Made by a program: the position numbers and the translations under genes. DNA of 50,450 nt from Desulfobulbaceae bacterium (GTDB taxonomy: Bacteria; Desulfobacterota; Desulfobulbia; Desulfobulbales; Desulfocapsaceae): assembly GCA_019163335.1 (NCBI GenBank), contig JAFLKM010000039.1:1-50450 (forward strand). Reading direction: 5' to 3'. Below are positions 29,036-34,919 of this stretch, piece after piece. Each line of letters begins with the position of its first letter. Position 1 is the stretch's first letter. Under the pieces are notes generated by a model. The model ran no database searches. It was not told where the DNA came from and worked only from the letters and a program-made list of their open reading frames with translations.

Positions 29036-29067
29036 CATACAAGGTTGAAATGGTTTCACCTTGTATG
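29036..29067 (+). promoter_or_regulatory. Hairpin in the leader of the AlpA-like gene
   Basis: CATACAAGGT (29036-29045) pairs perfectly with ACCTTGTATG (29058-29067), and GAAA/TTTC continues the stem around TGG. It ends 17 bases before the ribosome binding site at 29083-29088. No T run follows, so it is more likely a leader structure or a protein-binding dyad than a terminator. Confidence 0.55.
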
Positions 29068-29093
29068 CTGCCACCGATTCAAAAGGAGTCAGT

Positions 29094-29318
29094 ATGGAAC
29101 ATTTCAACGGCACCACATCTGCACCACAAGCACCTATCATTCCGTTGGTCATGAATGACGTTCAAGCGGCGGAATACCTGGGCATCTCCCCCCACACTCT
29201 CAGAAAATGGCGTTCTACCGGCAGCACCGGCCCGGCCTATGTATGCGTTGGCAGGTTGAAGAAATACCGCCTGTCCGACCTGGTAGCTTACGCACAATCT
29301 CAGACAGTCGCTCGGTAA
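29094..29318 (+). CDS. AlpA/excisionase-like helix-turn-helix protein
   Basis: The 74-residue protein is one winged HTH_17 domain: MNDVQAAEYLGISPHTLRKWRSTGSTGPAYVCVGRLKKYRLSDLVAY spans residues 20-66, with the YLGIS turn, the recognition helix HTLRKWRS and the wing that ends KKYRLSDL. This form is found in AlpA of P4-like satellites and in Xis proteins, which activate integrase or late genes and assist excision. I start it at ATG 29094, behind AAAAGGAGTC. The array at 28956-28999 and the hairpin at 29036-29067 lie directly upstream, so it may regulate itself. Confidence 0.82.
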   Translation: MEHFNGTTSAPQAPIIPLVMNDVQAAEYLGISPHTLRKWRSTGSTGPAYVCVGRLKKYRLSDLVAYAQSQTVAR

Positions 29319-29333
29319 TGACTGCCAATAAAA

Positions 29334-29375
29334 AAGGGGCTCCCCTTGAATCGGCTGGCAGCCTGGGAACCCCTT
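29334..29375 (+). repeat. Inverted repeat between the HTH and replication genes
   Basis: AAGGGGCTCCC (29334-29344) pairs with GGGAACCCCTT (29365-29375) with one mismatch, and GGCTGGCAGCC forms the inner loop stem. It lies in the 178-base gap upstream of the replication gene and could attenuate its transcription. No T run follows. Confidence 0.5.
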
Positions 29376-29496
29376 CAAACTTCGAACAGAATAATACTTT
29401 GTTTGTTCGTAAGATTCAAGCATGGGCACTTCTTTTTGCATGCCTGGTTGGTTCAGTCGCGTATTGTGCCGGAATGGTTTTGGGGGGGCTTTTTTT

Positions 29497-31794
29497 ATGA
29501 ACCTTGCCAATGCAGCAATCACCCTTCTGAACTGTCGTTTATCGGTAATCCCATGCGGGCCCGATAAAAAATGCACCCTTAATTCCTGGAAGCCCTACCA
29601 GTCCGAACTGATGACCGAGGCAGAGGCACGAAAGTTTTTCGCCAATGCTGAACGTTTAGCTATTATCGGAGGCGCGGTCTCTGGAAATCTTGAGTGCCTG
29701 GACTTTGATGATCCTACCACCTACGAGCCATTTCTTGACCTTCTGGAAATGTGCGCCCCTGGACTACCTGCAAAGCTGCTGAAGCGATCTACACCGTCCG
29801 GCGGCTTCCATGTCGTTTACCGATGCACTGAGCCCGTGGCGGGTAATCTGAAGCTTGCTGTTGATGCTGCCGGTCAAGTCAGAATCGAGACCAGGGGAGA
29901 GGGCGGTTATTTTCTTTCGCCACCATCACCAGGCTATAAAGTCCTTCAGGGTTCAATGACAGACTGCCCGACGATCACACCCCAAGAGCGGCAGGCGATC
30001 CATCAGACGGCCAAAGCTTTTGATTTGAGAGAGGCAAAAGTCAGACCATCAAAACCAACGGCAAGCCTCTGCAAGATGAGCGAAGGCGATACACCGGGGA
30101 GCCGGTTCAACGAGGCGCATCCTGTTGCCGACATACTGGGGGCTCATGGCTGGAGGGAAGACCGGAAGACCACGGCAGGTATGGGCTGGATTCGACCGGG
30201 GAAGGATAGTGGCACCAGTGGCGTACTGCTGAATAATGGAAATTTCTATGTCTTCAGCTCAAACGCGGCACCTCTGGAACCATGGCGGTCTTATGACGCT
30301 TTCGGCCTCTTCACAATGTACAATCATGCAGGCGATTTTGCAGCGGCGGCGCGGGAACTAGCAGGGTCAGCACCAAAGGCCAGCACTGTTATGGAATGGG
30401 AGCCGACGACACCGGAATGGCCGGTCATGGATCAAAGGGCTTATCGGGGGATAGCCAAAGATTTTATTGAGCTTGCCACCAGGGACAGCGAGGCAGACCC
30501 GGCGGCTATACTTGCAACATTTATTGTTCGTTTTGGCGTGGAGGTTGGCCCTGACATCTTCATGAATGTAGGTGATACAAAGCACCGGTCTAGGTTGGCG
30601 ACGGTTGTTGTTGGTGCCTCTGGCAAATCTCGCAAGGGCACCAGTGGGAAACCTGTCTCAAAGCTGTATGAACTTATCAATGTAGATAAGAATACTCCAT
30701 ATTTCCCGGCACGATCCAGCAAAGGCCCTTTTTCAAGTGGTGAGGGAATTATTCACGCTATTCGTGATGCCGTAAGCAAATGGGATTCTAATGGCCAGTG
30801 CGAGGTTGTTGTCGATCCAGGCGTTGAGGACAAACGGCTATTTGTTCTTGATGAGGAATTCGGTGGAGTCCTGGCAAACACCAAAAGAGAGGGCAACACC
30901 CTTTCAATGATTATCCGGCAGGCATGGGACAGCGGGAACTTTGACCCCCTGACCAAGAACAATAAGACCACTGCCACCGGTGGACATGTTGGATGGGTTT
31001 CCCATATCACCATTCAAGAGCTACACGCAAAACTTAACGAGTCTGAAGGGTTCAATGGTTTTGCAAACCGGATTCTCTGGATATGCGCCAAACGCTCAAA
31101 GCTGATACCAGACCCACAACCAATGCCGGAGCCAGAGCTTCTTGAAATTAAAGAAAAGCTGATACGGATTCTGAGGCAGGTAAGAGGTGCTACCGTGGTC
31201 AAGATGAGCCTTGCAGCAAGACAGGCATGGCGAGAAAACTACTATGCAGACCTGACCAAAGACCGACCTGGGCTTATGGGATGTGTGACAAATCGCGGGG
31301 AGGCTCAAGCTCTGAGGTTGGCAATGATCTACTGCTTGCTTGATGGGGAAACAGAGATCACACTTGACCACCTGGAAGCAGGAATAGCCTTCTGGGATTA
31401 TTGCAGGCAATCAGCGGCATATATTTTTCATGGCAGGCAAACCGACACCACCGCACAGACCATCCTTGAAGCATTAAAAAATGGTCCACTTTCTGGGACA
31501 GAAATACATGGTCTATTCCAGAACAACGTCACCAAGGGCAGGTTAGAATCTGCACTTTCTGAACTCATCGCATCGAACCAGGTAATTTTTGAGAAGCAGA
31601 GAAACCACAGGGGAGCCCCGACAAAGATATACCGTTTTTCTCAAGACACCCTACGAATTAAACGAATTAACGAATTAAATACCCCGGATGTTGACCCTGA
31701 CCCGATTAAATTAGTTAATTCGTTTAATTCGTTAAGCGATTCAAAAATTGACGATCAGGTTAACGACGACGAAATGGAGGTAACTGACCTATGA
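29497..31794 (+). CDS. Prim-pol / DUF3987 replication protein (primase-helicase-like)
   Basis: The 765-residue protein is the element's likely replication initiator. Residues 1-170 are a bifunctional primase-polymerase (archaeo-eukaryotic primase fold) with D69 and D71 in ECLDFDD, and H105 in STPSGGFHVVYR, then ETRGEGGYFLSPPS. Residues about 300-660 are a DUF3987 ATPase-like domain with a Walker A-like GASGKSRKGTSGK (from 373) and VLDEEFGGVL. The C-terminal part holds a winged-helix-like segment (EIHGLFQNNVTKGRLESALSELI). I start it at ATG 29497, preceded by GGGGGGG, rather than the upstream ATG 29422. The 3' end encodes the repeat array at 31654-31731. The stop overlaps the next start by four bases (ATGA). 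Confidence 0.87.
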   Translation: MNLANAAITLLNCRLSVIPCGPDKKCTLNSWKPYQSELMTEAEARKFFANAERLAIIGGAVSGNLECLDFDDPTTYEPFLDLLEMCAPGLPAKLLKRSTPSGGFHVVYRCTEPVAGNLKLAVDAAGQVRIETRGEGGYFLSPPSPGYKVLQGSMTDCPTITPQERQAIHQTAKAFDLREAKVRPSKPTASLCKMSEGDTPGSRFNEAHPVADILGAHGWREDRKTTAGMGWIRPGKDSGTSGVLLNNGNFYVFSSNAAPLEPWRSYDAFGLFTMYNHAGDFAAAARELAGSAPKASTVMEWEPTTPEWPVMDQRAYRGIAKDFIELATRDSEADPAAILATFIVRFGVEVGPDIFMNVGDTKHRSRLATVVVGASGKSRKGTSGKPVSKLYELINVDKNTPYFPARSSKGPFSSGEGIIHAIRDAVSKWDSNGQCEVVVDPGVEDKRLFVLDEEFGGVLANTKREGNTLSMIIRQAWDSGNFDPLTKNNKTTATGGHVGWVSHITIQELHAKLNESEGFNGFANRILWICAKRSKLIPDPQPMPEPELLEIKEKLIRILRQVRGATVVKMSLAARQAWRENYYADLTKDRPGLMGCVTNRGEAQALRLAMIYCLLDGETEITLDHLEAGIAFWDYCRQSAAYIFHGRQTDTTAQTILEALKNGPLSGTEIHGLFQNNVTKGRLESALSELIASNQVIFEKQRNHRGAPTKIYRFSQDTLRIKRINELNTPDVDPDPIKLVNSFNSLSDSKIDDQVNDDEMEVTDL
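31654..31731. repeat. Iteron-like inverted array in the 3' end of the replication gene
   Basis: CGAATTAA occurs three times as direct repeats (31654-31661, 31663-31670, 31671-31678) and twice in inverse form TTAATTCG (31715-31722, 31724-31731). The 17-base arm 31654-31670 is the exact reverse complement of 31715-31731. It is AT-rich and close to the initiator-type gene, which suits an origin of replication or an autoregulatory site. Function is inferred. Confidence 0.7.
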
Positions 31795-32276
31795 ACGCAC
31801 TCCAAATCATCAGAGATGTTGAATCACATGGCGGCAAGATTTATCTCCTCGACGGTAACCTGAAGATGGCCAGCAAGAAGGGGATAATACCACCCCCATT
31901 GTTGGCAGAGGTGAAGAACCATAAACCTGAGATCATCCACTTTCTATCATTGGCGATGAATCCTGAGCCTTCAAAATTGAATGCACCTATCAAGGAGCCC
32001 CGACTTTTAGGTTCTGTTGTATCACCGGCAGCAGTGGCATGGTTGCAAGATCACCGGCAAGACCTGAAGGAGGCAGGCTGGCCAGCTTCCCAGTTATGGA
32101 GACGGAACAAGTCAAAGGGTATCGCCTGGAGTCCGATGTGGACAAAGAGCTTTCTAAAAGTGACCCTGCTTGATTCTGGCGCTATCGAATTTGAGTTTGT
32201 CGACGGCGGAAAAGACTGCATCAATAAGGCATATCCAATGCCACAGAGACCAACGAAAAAGGAGTCCGGAAAATGA
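31791..32276 (+). CDS. TubC-N-like domain protein of the element
   Basis: The 161-residue protein begins with a domain of about 55 residues (ALQIIRDVESHGGKIYLLDG, then ASKKGIIPPPLLAEVKNHKPEIIHFL). It looks like the TubC N-terminal docking domain known from polyketide and peptide synthetases and also seen next to primases in mobile elements. The second half (80-161) is basic with several Trp (VAWLQDHRQDLKEAGWPASQLWRRN) and is unknown to me. Its start overlaps the replication gene stop and its own stop overlaps the SSB start, so the three are translationally coupled. A role as a docking or adaptor protein of the replication module is inferred. Confidence 0.65.
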   Translation: MNALQIIRDVESHGGKIYLLDGNLKMASKKGIIPPPLLAEVKNHKPEIIHFLSLAMNPEPSKLNAPIKEPRLLGSVVSPAAVAWLQDHRQDLKEAGWPASQLWRRNKSKGIAWSPMWTKSFLKVTLLDSGAIEFEFVDGGKDCINKAYPMPQRPTKKESGK

Positions 32277-32635
32277 CAGATAAAAACGAATGTAACATAT
32301 CCGGCAAGGTTGAAGGCTTCCAGATCATCGCCACCAAAACTGGAACTTCGATGATAAAATTCCGCGTGCTCTGCAATAAGGAGAAAATTTCCATTGTCGC
32401 TTTTAGGGAGCTGGCTGACGCAACACGGCTTAATGATGGCGAAGAGGTCTTTATCACTGGAGCGATTCAGACAACGAGCTGGCAGGACAAAAACGGCGTT
32501 CAGCGATATGGTTTTCAGATCATCGCAAACAAGATAAACGACAACGGAGAGGAAACCTTTACCCCGGCAGCTGATAAAGCAACACCTGCACCCAAAAGGG
32601 CGCCGGTACAACCATATGCTGGAGGGCCTTTCTGA
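32273..32635 (+). CDS. ssb: Single-stranded DNA-binding protein of the element
   Basis: The 120-residue protein is an OB-fold SSB-like protein: NISGKVEGFQIIATKTGTSMIKFRVLC, then ISIVAFRELADATRLNDGEEVFITGAI and the RYGFQIIANKI strand. The usual acidic tail (DDDIPF type) is reduced to a Pro/Lys/Ala tail that ends YAGGPF: the final Pro-Phe is kept but the acidic residues are not. Genes before and after overlap it (ATGA at its start; its TGA shares one base with the next ATG). It likely coats DNA during element replication with the prim-pol protein. Confidence 0.78.
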   Translation: MTDKNECNISGKVEGFQIIATKTGTSMIKFRVLCNKEKISIVAFRELADATRLNDGEEVFITGAIQTTSWQDKNGVQRYGFQIIANKINDNGEETFTPAADKATPAPKRAPVQPYAGGPF

Positions 32636-33030
32636 TGGTATTATTCGGCAGCGAAACCAAGTTCATCAGCCTGTTGGGTGTTTGCCCTGTCTGCGAGGCT
32701 GAGCGAGGCCAGCACCACCATTATGGATGCTTTGCTGAAGAGTGCCCACAGTGCCATGAAATACTTATGACATGCCATTGTCGGGCAATATCAGTGGATG
32801 AATCACAGCGGCATATTCAGGCAATCAGGGAGTCTTTCACTTCACCCGAAGAAGTCCAGGCTATTATGACAGCGCCCATTATTCATGACGTGCCATCGAT
32901 GCTTTTTGTTGCGGCCTGGCTTGATATTATGGAGTTCATGGGCTTCATACCGGAAAAGTATGATGACCTGGGCGATCCGATGTATTCGGCCAAAGCAGTG
33001 CGATTGTTTTTAGAATATGCCGGACAGTAG
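32635..33030 (+). CDS. Cys-rich putative zinc-binding protein
   Basis: The 131-residue protein has an N-terminal Cys/His-rich module: CPVC, then HHHYGC, CPQCHE and CHCR within residues 17-50, which suits one or two zinc sites. The rest is helical (about 60-131). It starts within the SSB stop codon (TGATG), so the two are coupled. Similar short CPVC...CPQC...CHC proteins occur in phages and islands, but I know no function for them. Confidence 0.65.
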   Translation: MVLFGSETKFISLLGVCPVCEAERGQHHHYGCFAEECPQCHEILMTCHCRAISVDESQRHIQAIRESFTSPEEVQAIMTAPIIHDVPSMLFVAAWLDIMEFMGFIPEKYDDLGDPMYSAKAVRLFLEYAGQ

Positions 33031-33053
33031 AATTTTTAAAAAGGAATTCGAGT

Positions 33054-33125
33054 ATGGCGAATTTATATGAGTTGCTCCAGGTGAACAGGGCACATCTTCA
33101 GAAATACACTGGCGGCCCCTTCTGA
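33054..33125 (+). CDS. 23-residue micro-ORF ending in the SSB tail sequence
   Basis: The frame MANLYELLQ...QKYTGGPF starts at ATG 33054 behind a good ribosome binding site (AAAAAGGAA at 33039-33047, seven-base spacing). Its last six residues, YTGGPF, repeat the SSB end YAGGPF, and the DNA around both stops is similar (CTGGMGGSCCYTTCTGATGG). A second tiny frame (33125-33157, ten codons) overlaps its stop, just as the Cys-rich gene overlaps the SSB stop. It is either a functional SSB-tail peptide or the remnant of a duplicated SSB end. Confidence 0.45.
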   Translation: MANLYELLQVNRAHLQKYTGGPF

Positions 33126-33169
33126 TGGCCGAAAATATAAAAATTCAGGTGAAGTAAGGAGAGTTCGAA

Positions 33170-33646
33170 ATGACACAAACACGAAACACGACAAGCCCGG
33201 CCTTAATACAATCAGCAGAGTTTCGGCGTGCTGCCCTGGAGCTTCGGAGGGAGGGGAACACATACGCTCGGATTGCTGAGTTGCTTCAAGAGCAGGGCAT
33301 CACGAAAACACCCAGAGCAGTTGAGAAGGGCATTAAAAAAGCTATTTCCGAAATTACCAAAGAGCTGTCCGAAGAGGTCATTGCTTTAGAGCTGGATAGG
33401 CTGGACATGATGCTTGTCCCTGCACTCGCAATGGCCATAGATGGGAACCTTGGAGCCGTTGACCGGGTTTTGAAAATTATGGATAGACGGGCTCGTTATC
33501 TGGGGTTGGATGTTACCCCTGCAAAGGACGAATCCGGCCCTGAAGAAATCAGGATGTTAATGGCTGGCTTCGCGGCCTATCTCCCCCCACCGCCTGGTTC
33601 ATGTGGTCATGGCGTGGTTGAAGAGGACAGTGGCCTTGAATCGTAG
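33170..33646 (+). CDS. Terminase-small-subunit-like HTH protein
   Basis: The 158-residue protein has a helix-turn-helix at about residues 17-50 (RRAALELRREGNTYARIAELLQEQG). A following segment ELDRLDMMLVPALAMAIDGNLGAVDRVLKIMDRRARYLGLD (about 74-114) closely follows the pattern of phage terminase small subunit-like proteins, which bind DNA and start packaging. The C terminus has a Pro-rich stretch and an acidic end. The ribosome binding site AAGGAGAG precedes the ATG. In a capsid-free element such a gene suggests redirection of a helper phage's packaging, as in SaPI-type satellites. It could also be a general regulator with the same fold. Confidence 0.55.
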   Translation: MTQTRNTTSPALIQSAEFRRAALELRREGNTYARIAELLQEQGITKTPRAVEKGIKKAISEITKELSEEVIALELDRLDMMLVPALAMAIDGNLGAVDRVLKIMDRRARYLGLDVTPAKDESGPEEIRMLMAGFAAYLPPPPGSCGHGVVEEDSGLES

Positions 33647-33774
33647 CCCTTATTATCCATGAATAATAGGTAACTATATGATATGAAAGATTTTATTGCT
33701 TTATTTCTTGTGCGGTGTATTCTGGTTGCTGATTGAAGGCAGTCAAATCTAAATCATTCACAGGAGGTAAAGCG

Positions 33775-33960
33775 ATGAACGAAACAAACGAGCAAAAATT
33801 GTGCATGGCGATAGGTACAATAAATCTAGTGGAGTGTTTTCTTGACAAGGAAGGGCTCACGAAAAAAGAAATCGAGTTTTTGCAGCAGGCTCTGGGAGGG
33901 GCGGCAAGCCTTCTGACCGGCGTGGTGAACTCATCACCACCGGCGCACATGACCACCTGA
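33775..33960 (+). CDS. Hypothetical 61-residue protein of the element
   Basis: I do not recognise this small acidic protein. It is mostly helical (MAIGTINLVECFLDKEGLTKKEIEFLQQALGGAASLL) and ends with SSPPAHMTT. A near-perfect ribosome binding site (AGGAGGT, 33762-33768) seven bases upstream supports ATG 33775 over an in-frame ATG at 33733. It is the last gene of the element, 129 bases after the TerS-like gene. Confidence 0.6.
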   Translation: MNETNEQKLCMAIGTINLVECFLDKEGLTKKEIEFLQQALGGAASLLTGVVNSSPPAHMTT

Positions 33961-34106
33961 CGTTAATCGAACTAACCTCAGGTTCACCGCCTGACTGTAA
34001 CTGAATTACAGTCAGCTTCGCCACCTGACCACCTGGCCTAAACTTTAGTGAGGTCAGGGTATAATCAAAGTTGACACCATTAAAATCAGGATCAGGCATT
34101 AACGAG

Positions 34107-34139
34107 ACCGCTTTTCTCTTCAGAGGGAGGCGGTTTTTT
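34107..34139 (+). terminator. Terminator at the end of the element's genes
   Basis: ACCGC (34107-34111) pairs with GCGGT (34130-34134) around an inner CTC/GAG stem, followed by six T. It would end rightward transcription before the tRNA, which is on the other strand. Confidence 0.75.
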
Positions 34140-34141
34140 CG

Positions 34142-34161
34142 TTTACTGAAAATTCAGTAAA
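34142..34161. promoter_or_regulatory. Dyad between terminator and right arm site
   Basis: TTTACTGAA (34142-34150) and TTCAGTAAA (34153-34161) are perfect inverted copies two bases apart. The position, 110 bases inside the right att core, suits an excisionase or integrase accessory site; this is inference. Confidence 0.45.
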
Positions 34162-34198
34162 AGGCCATGTCGTAATATTGACTTGTACCACCATATCA

Positions 34199-34223
34199 GT
34201 TCAAAATATAACTGGCATATAAC
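34199..34223 (+). promoter_or_regulatory. Candidate integrase arm-type site, right side
   Basis: These 25 bases are identical to 26318-26342 near the integrase; the core CAAAATATAACTGG is at 34202-34215. It sits just beyond the terminator copy on the element side of attR. Confidence 0.6.
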
Positions 34224-34225
34224 TG

Positions 34226-34263
34226 AACAAAAAAGCACCTAATCCGATGTGGACTAAGTGCTT
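34226..34263 (-). terminator. Terminator of tRNA-Lys supplied by the element
   Basis: A 31-base hairpin (34233-34263) followed on the minus strand by a T run. The outer stem matches the host copies at 26113 and 50410, but the inner stem differs at paired positions so that pairing is kept. It replaces the displaced host terminator. Confidence 0.8.
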
Positions 34264-34271
34264 GAATTTAC

Positions 34272-34347
34272 TGGTGGGCCGTCCCGGACTCGAACCGGGA
34301 ACCTGCTGATTAAGAGTCAGATGCTCTACCAATTGAGCTAACGGCCC
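34272..34347 (-). tRNA. tRNA-Lys (CTT)
   Basis: The 76-base gene on the minus strand has acceptor stem GGGCCGT/ACGGCCC, D-arm AGCTCAATTGGTAGAGC, anticodon stem-loop CTGACTCTTAATCAG with anticodon CTT, T-arm CCGGTTCGAGTCCGG and an encoded CCA. The 3' part (34272-34320) is the att core, so this gene is chimeric: 5' part host, 3' part brought by the element. Confidence 0.96.
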
Positions 34348-34461
34348 CCACATCATATGACAATTAAAAGTGAACACTTTCTATCATAGGGATGAGTTTA
34401 CGTCAAGACTCAGAACCGCTAAATGACAAGAATACGTGTTTAAATTAAGTATTTTAATTTG

Positions 34462-34677
34462 TTAGAGCTTTGCAAGTCTCTCTCCACTCATCCAGGTGAA
34501 GTTTTCACATTCCCGTTTGTTGATAAAGGGGCAGGCTTCCCTGGAGAACCATTTCTTTCGAGGGCACCAGTAACGATCTTTATATGGTTCATTACAGCCC
34601 TCATGGGTTAAGGGCTTGCGAGAGCGGGTTCCGTAAGAGACGTCCTTGTCGTTTATCACAAATTTCCAGATTGCCAT
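34462..34677 (-). CDS. Small four-cysteine protein, function unknown
   Basis: The 71-residue protein starts behind a strong ribosome binding site (GAGGAGGTACGT, minus strand). It has four Cys spread over residues 28-58 (CNEPYKDRYWC, ACPF, ECENF) and many aromatic and basic residues, which suits a small metal-binding or redox protein. I do not recognise the family. It lies between tRNA-Lys and the carboxylase genes with its own leader, and belongs to the host side of the element boundary. Confidence 0.65.
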   Translation of the reverse strand: MAIWKFVINDKDVSYGTRSRKPLTHEGCNEPYKDRYWCPRKKWFSREACPFINKRECENFTWMSGERLAKL

Positions 34678-34919
34678 AACGTACCTCCTCAGTCCATTGA
34701 GAATAATGCACGTTCAACTTTTGATACAATCTATTAGTCCATGATATTTTAATCGGTAAAAATATTAAAAAGTTAACTTATTAACACCTGCTGCCAAAGA
34801 AATCTTGTGCACCATTCAAGAATTAGGGAGAATAAATGGAGCGGCTCTGCAATACTTGCCATTGATTGCTGATGAATTGAACGGCTTTGTCTTTGAGGTG
34901 TTTTTTTGAAGAGAATCGC

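Larger units (their letters stand above)
33961..34198. other. Structured non-coding tail of the element
   Basis: No gene is supported, but the stretch is rich in structure. A perfect 10-bp hairpin lies at 33991-34015 (CTGACTGTAA, loop CTGAA, TTACAGTCAG). A TATAAT hexamer lies at 34060-34065, a tandem ATCAGG repeat at about 34085-34096, a terminator at 34107-34139 and a 9-bp dyad at 34142-34161. The TATAAT and terminator could frame a small RNA of about 70 bases, though no good -35 is seen. Confidence 0.5.
26152..34320. mobile_element. 8.1-kb element integrated in tRNA-Lys(CTT), satellite-like
   Basis: The element is bounded by a 49-bp direct repeat that is the 3' portion of tRNA-Lys; the intact tRNA at the right end is completed by the element's copy. 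The two flanks stay aligned without gaps for 100 bases (26101-26200 and 34221-34320; 91 matches). Inside, all genes read rightward: P4-type integrase, two unknowns, AlpA-like HTH, prim-pol/DUF3987 replication protein, TubC-N-like, SSB, Cys-rich protein, micro-ORF, TerS-like and a small unknown. There are no capsid, tail, lysis, relaxase, transposase or resistance genes. This content fits a phage satellite (PICI/P4-like) or a minimal replicating integrative element; satellite status is inference. Confidence 0.9.

Noticed and set aside
26152-34320. The element as a conjugative or transposon-type island
   Set aside because: No relaxase, type IV secretion, coupling protein, transposase or terminal inverted repeats typical of insertion sequences is visible.
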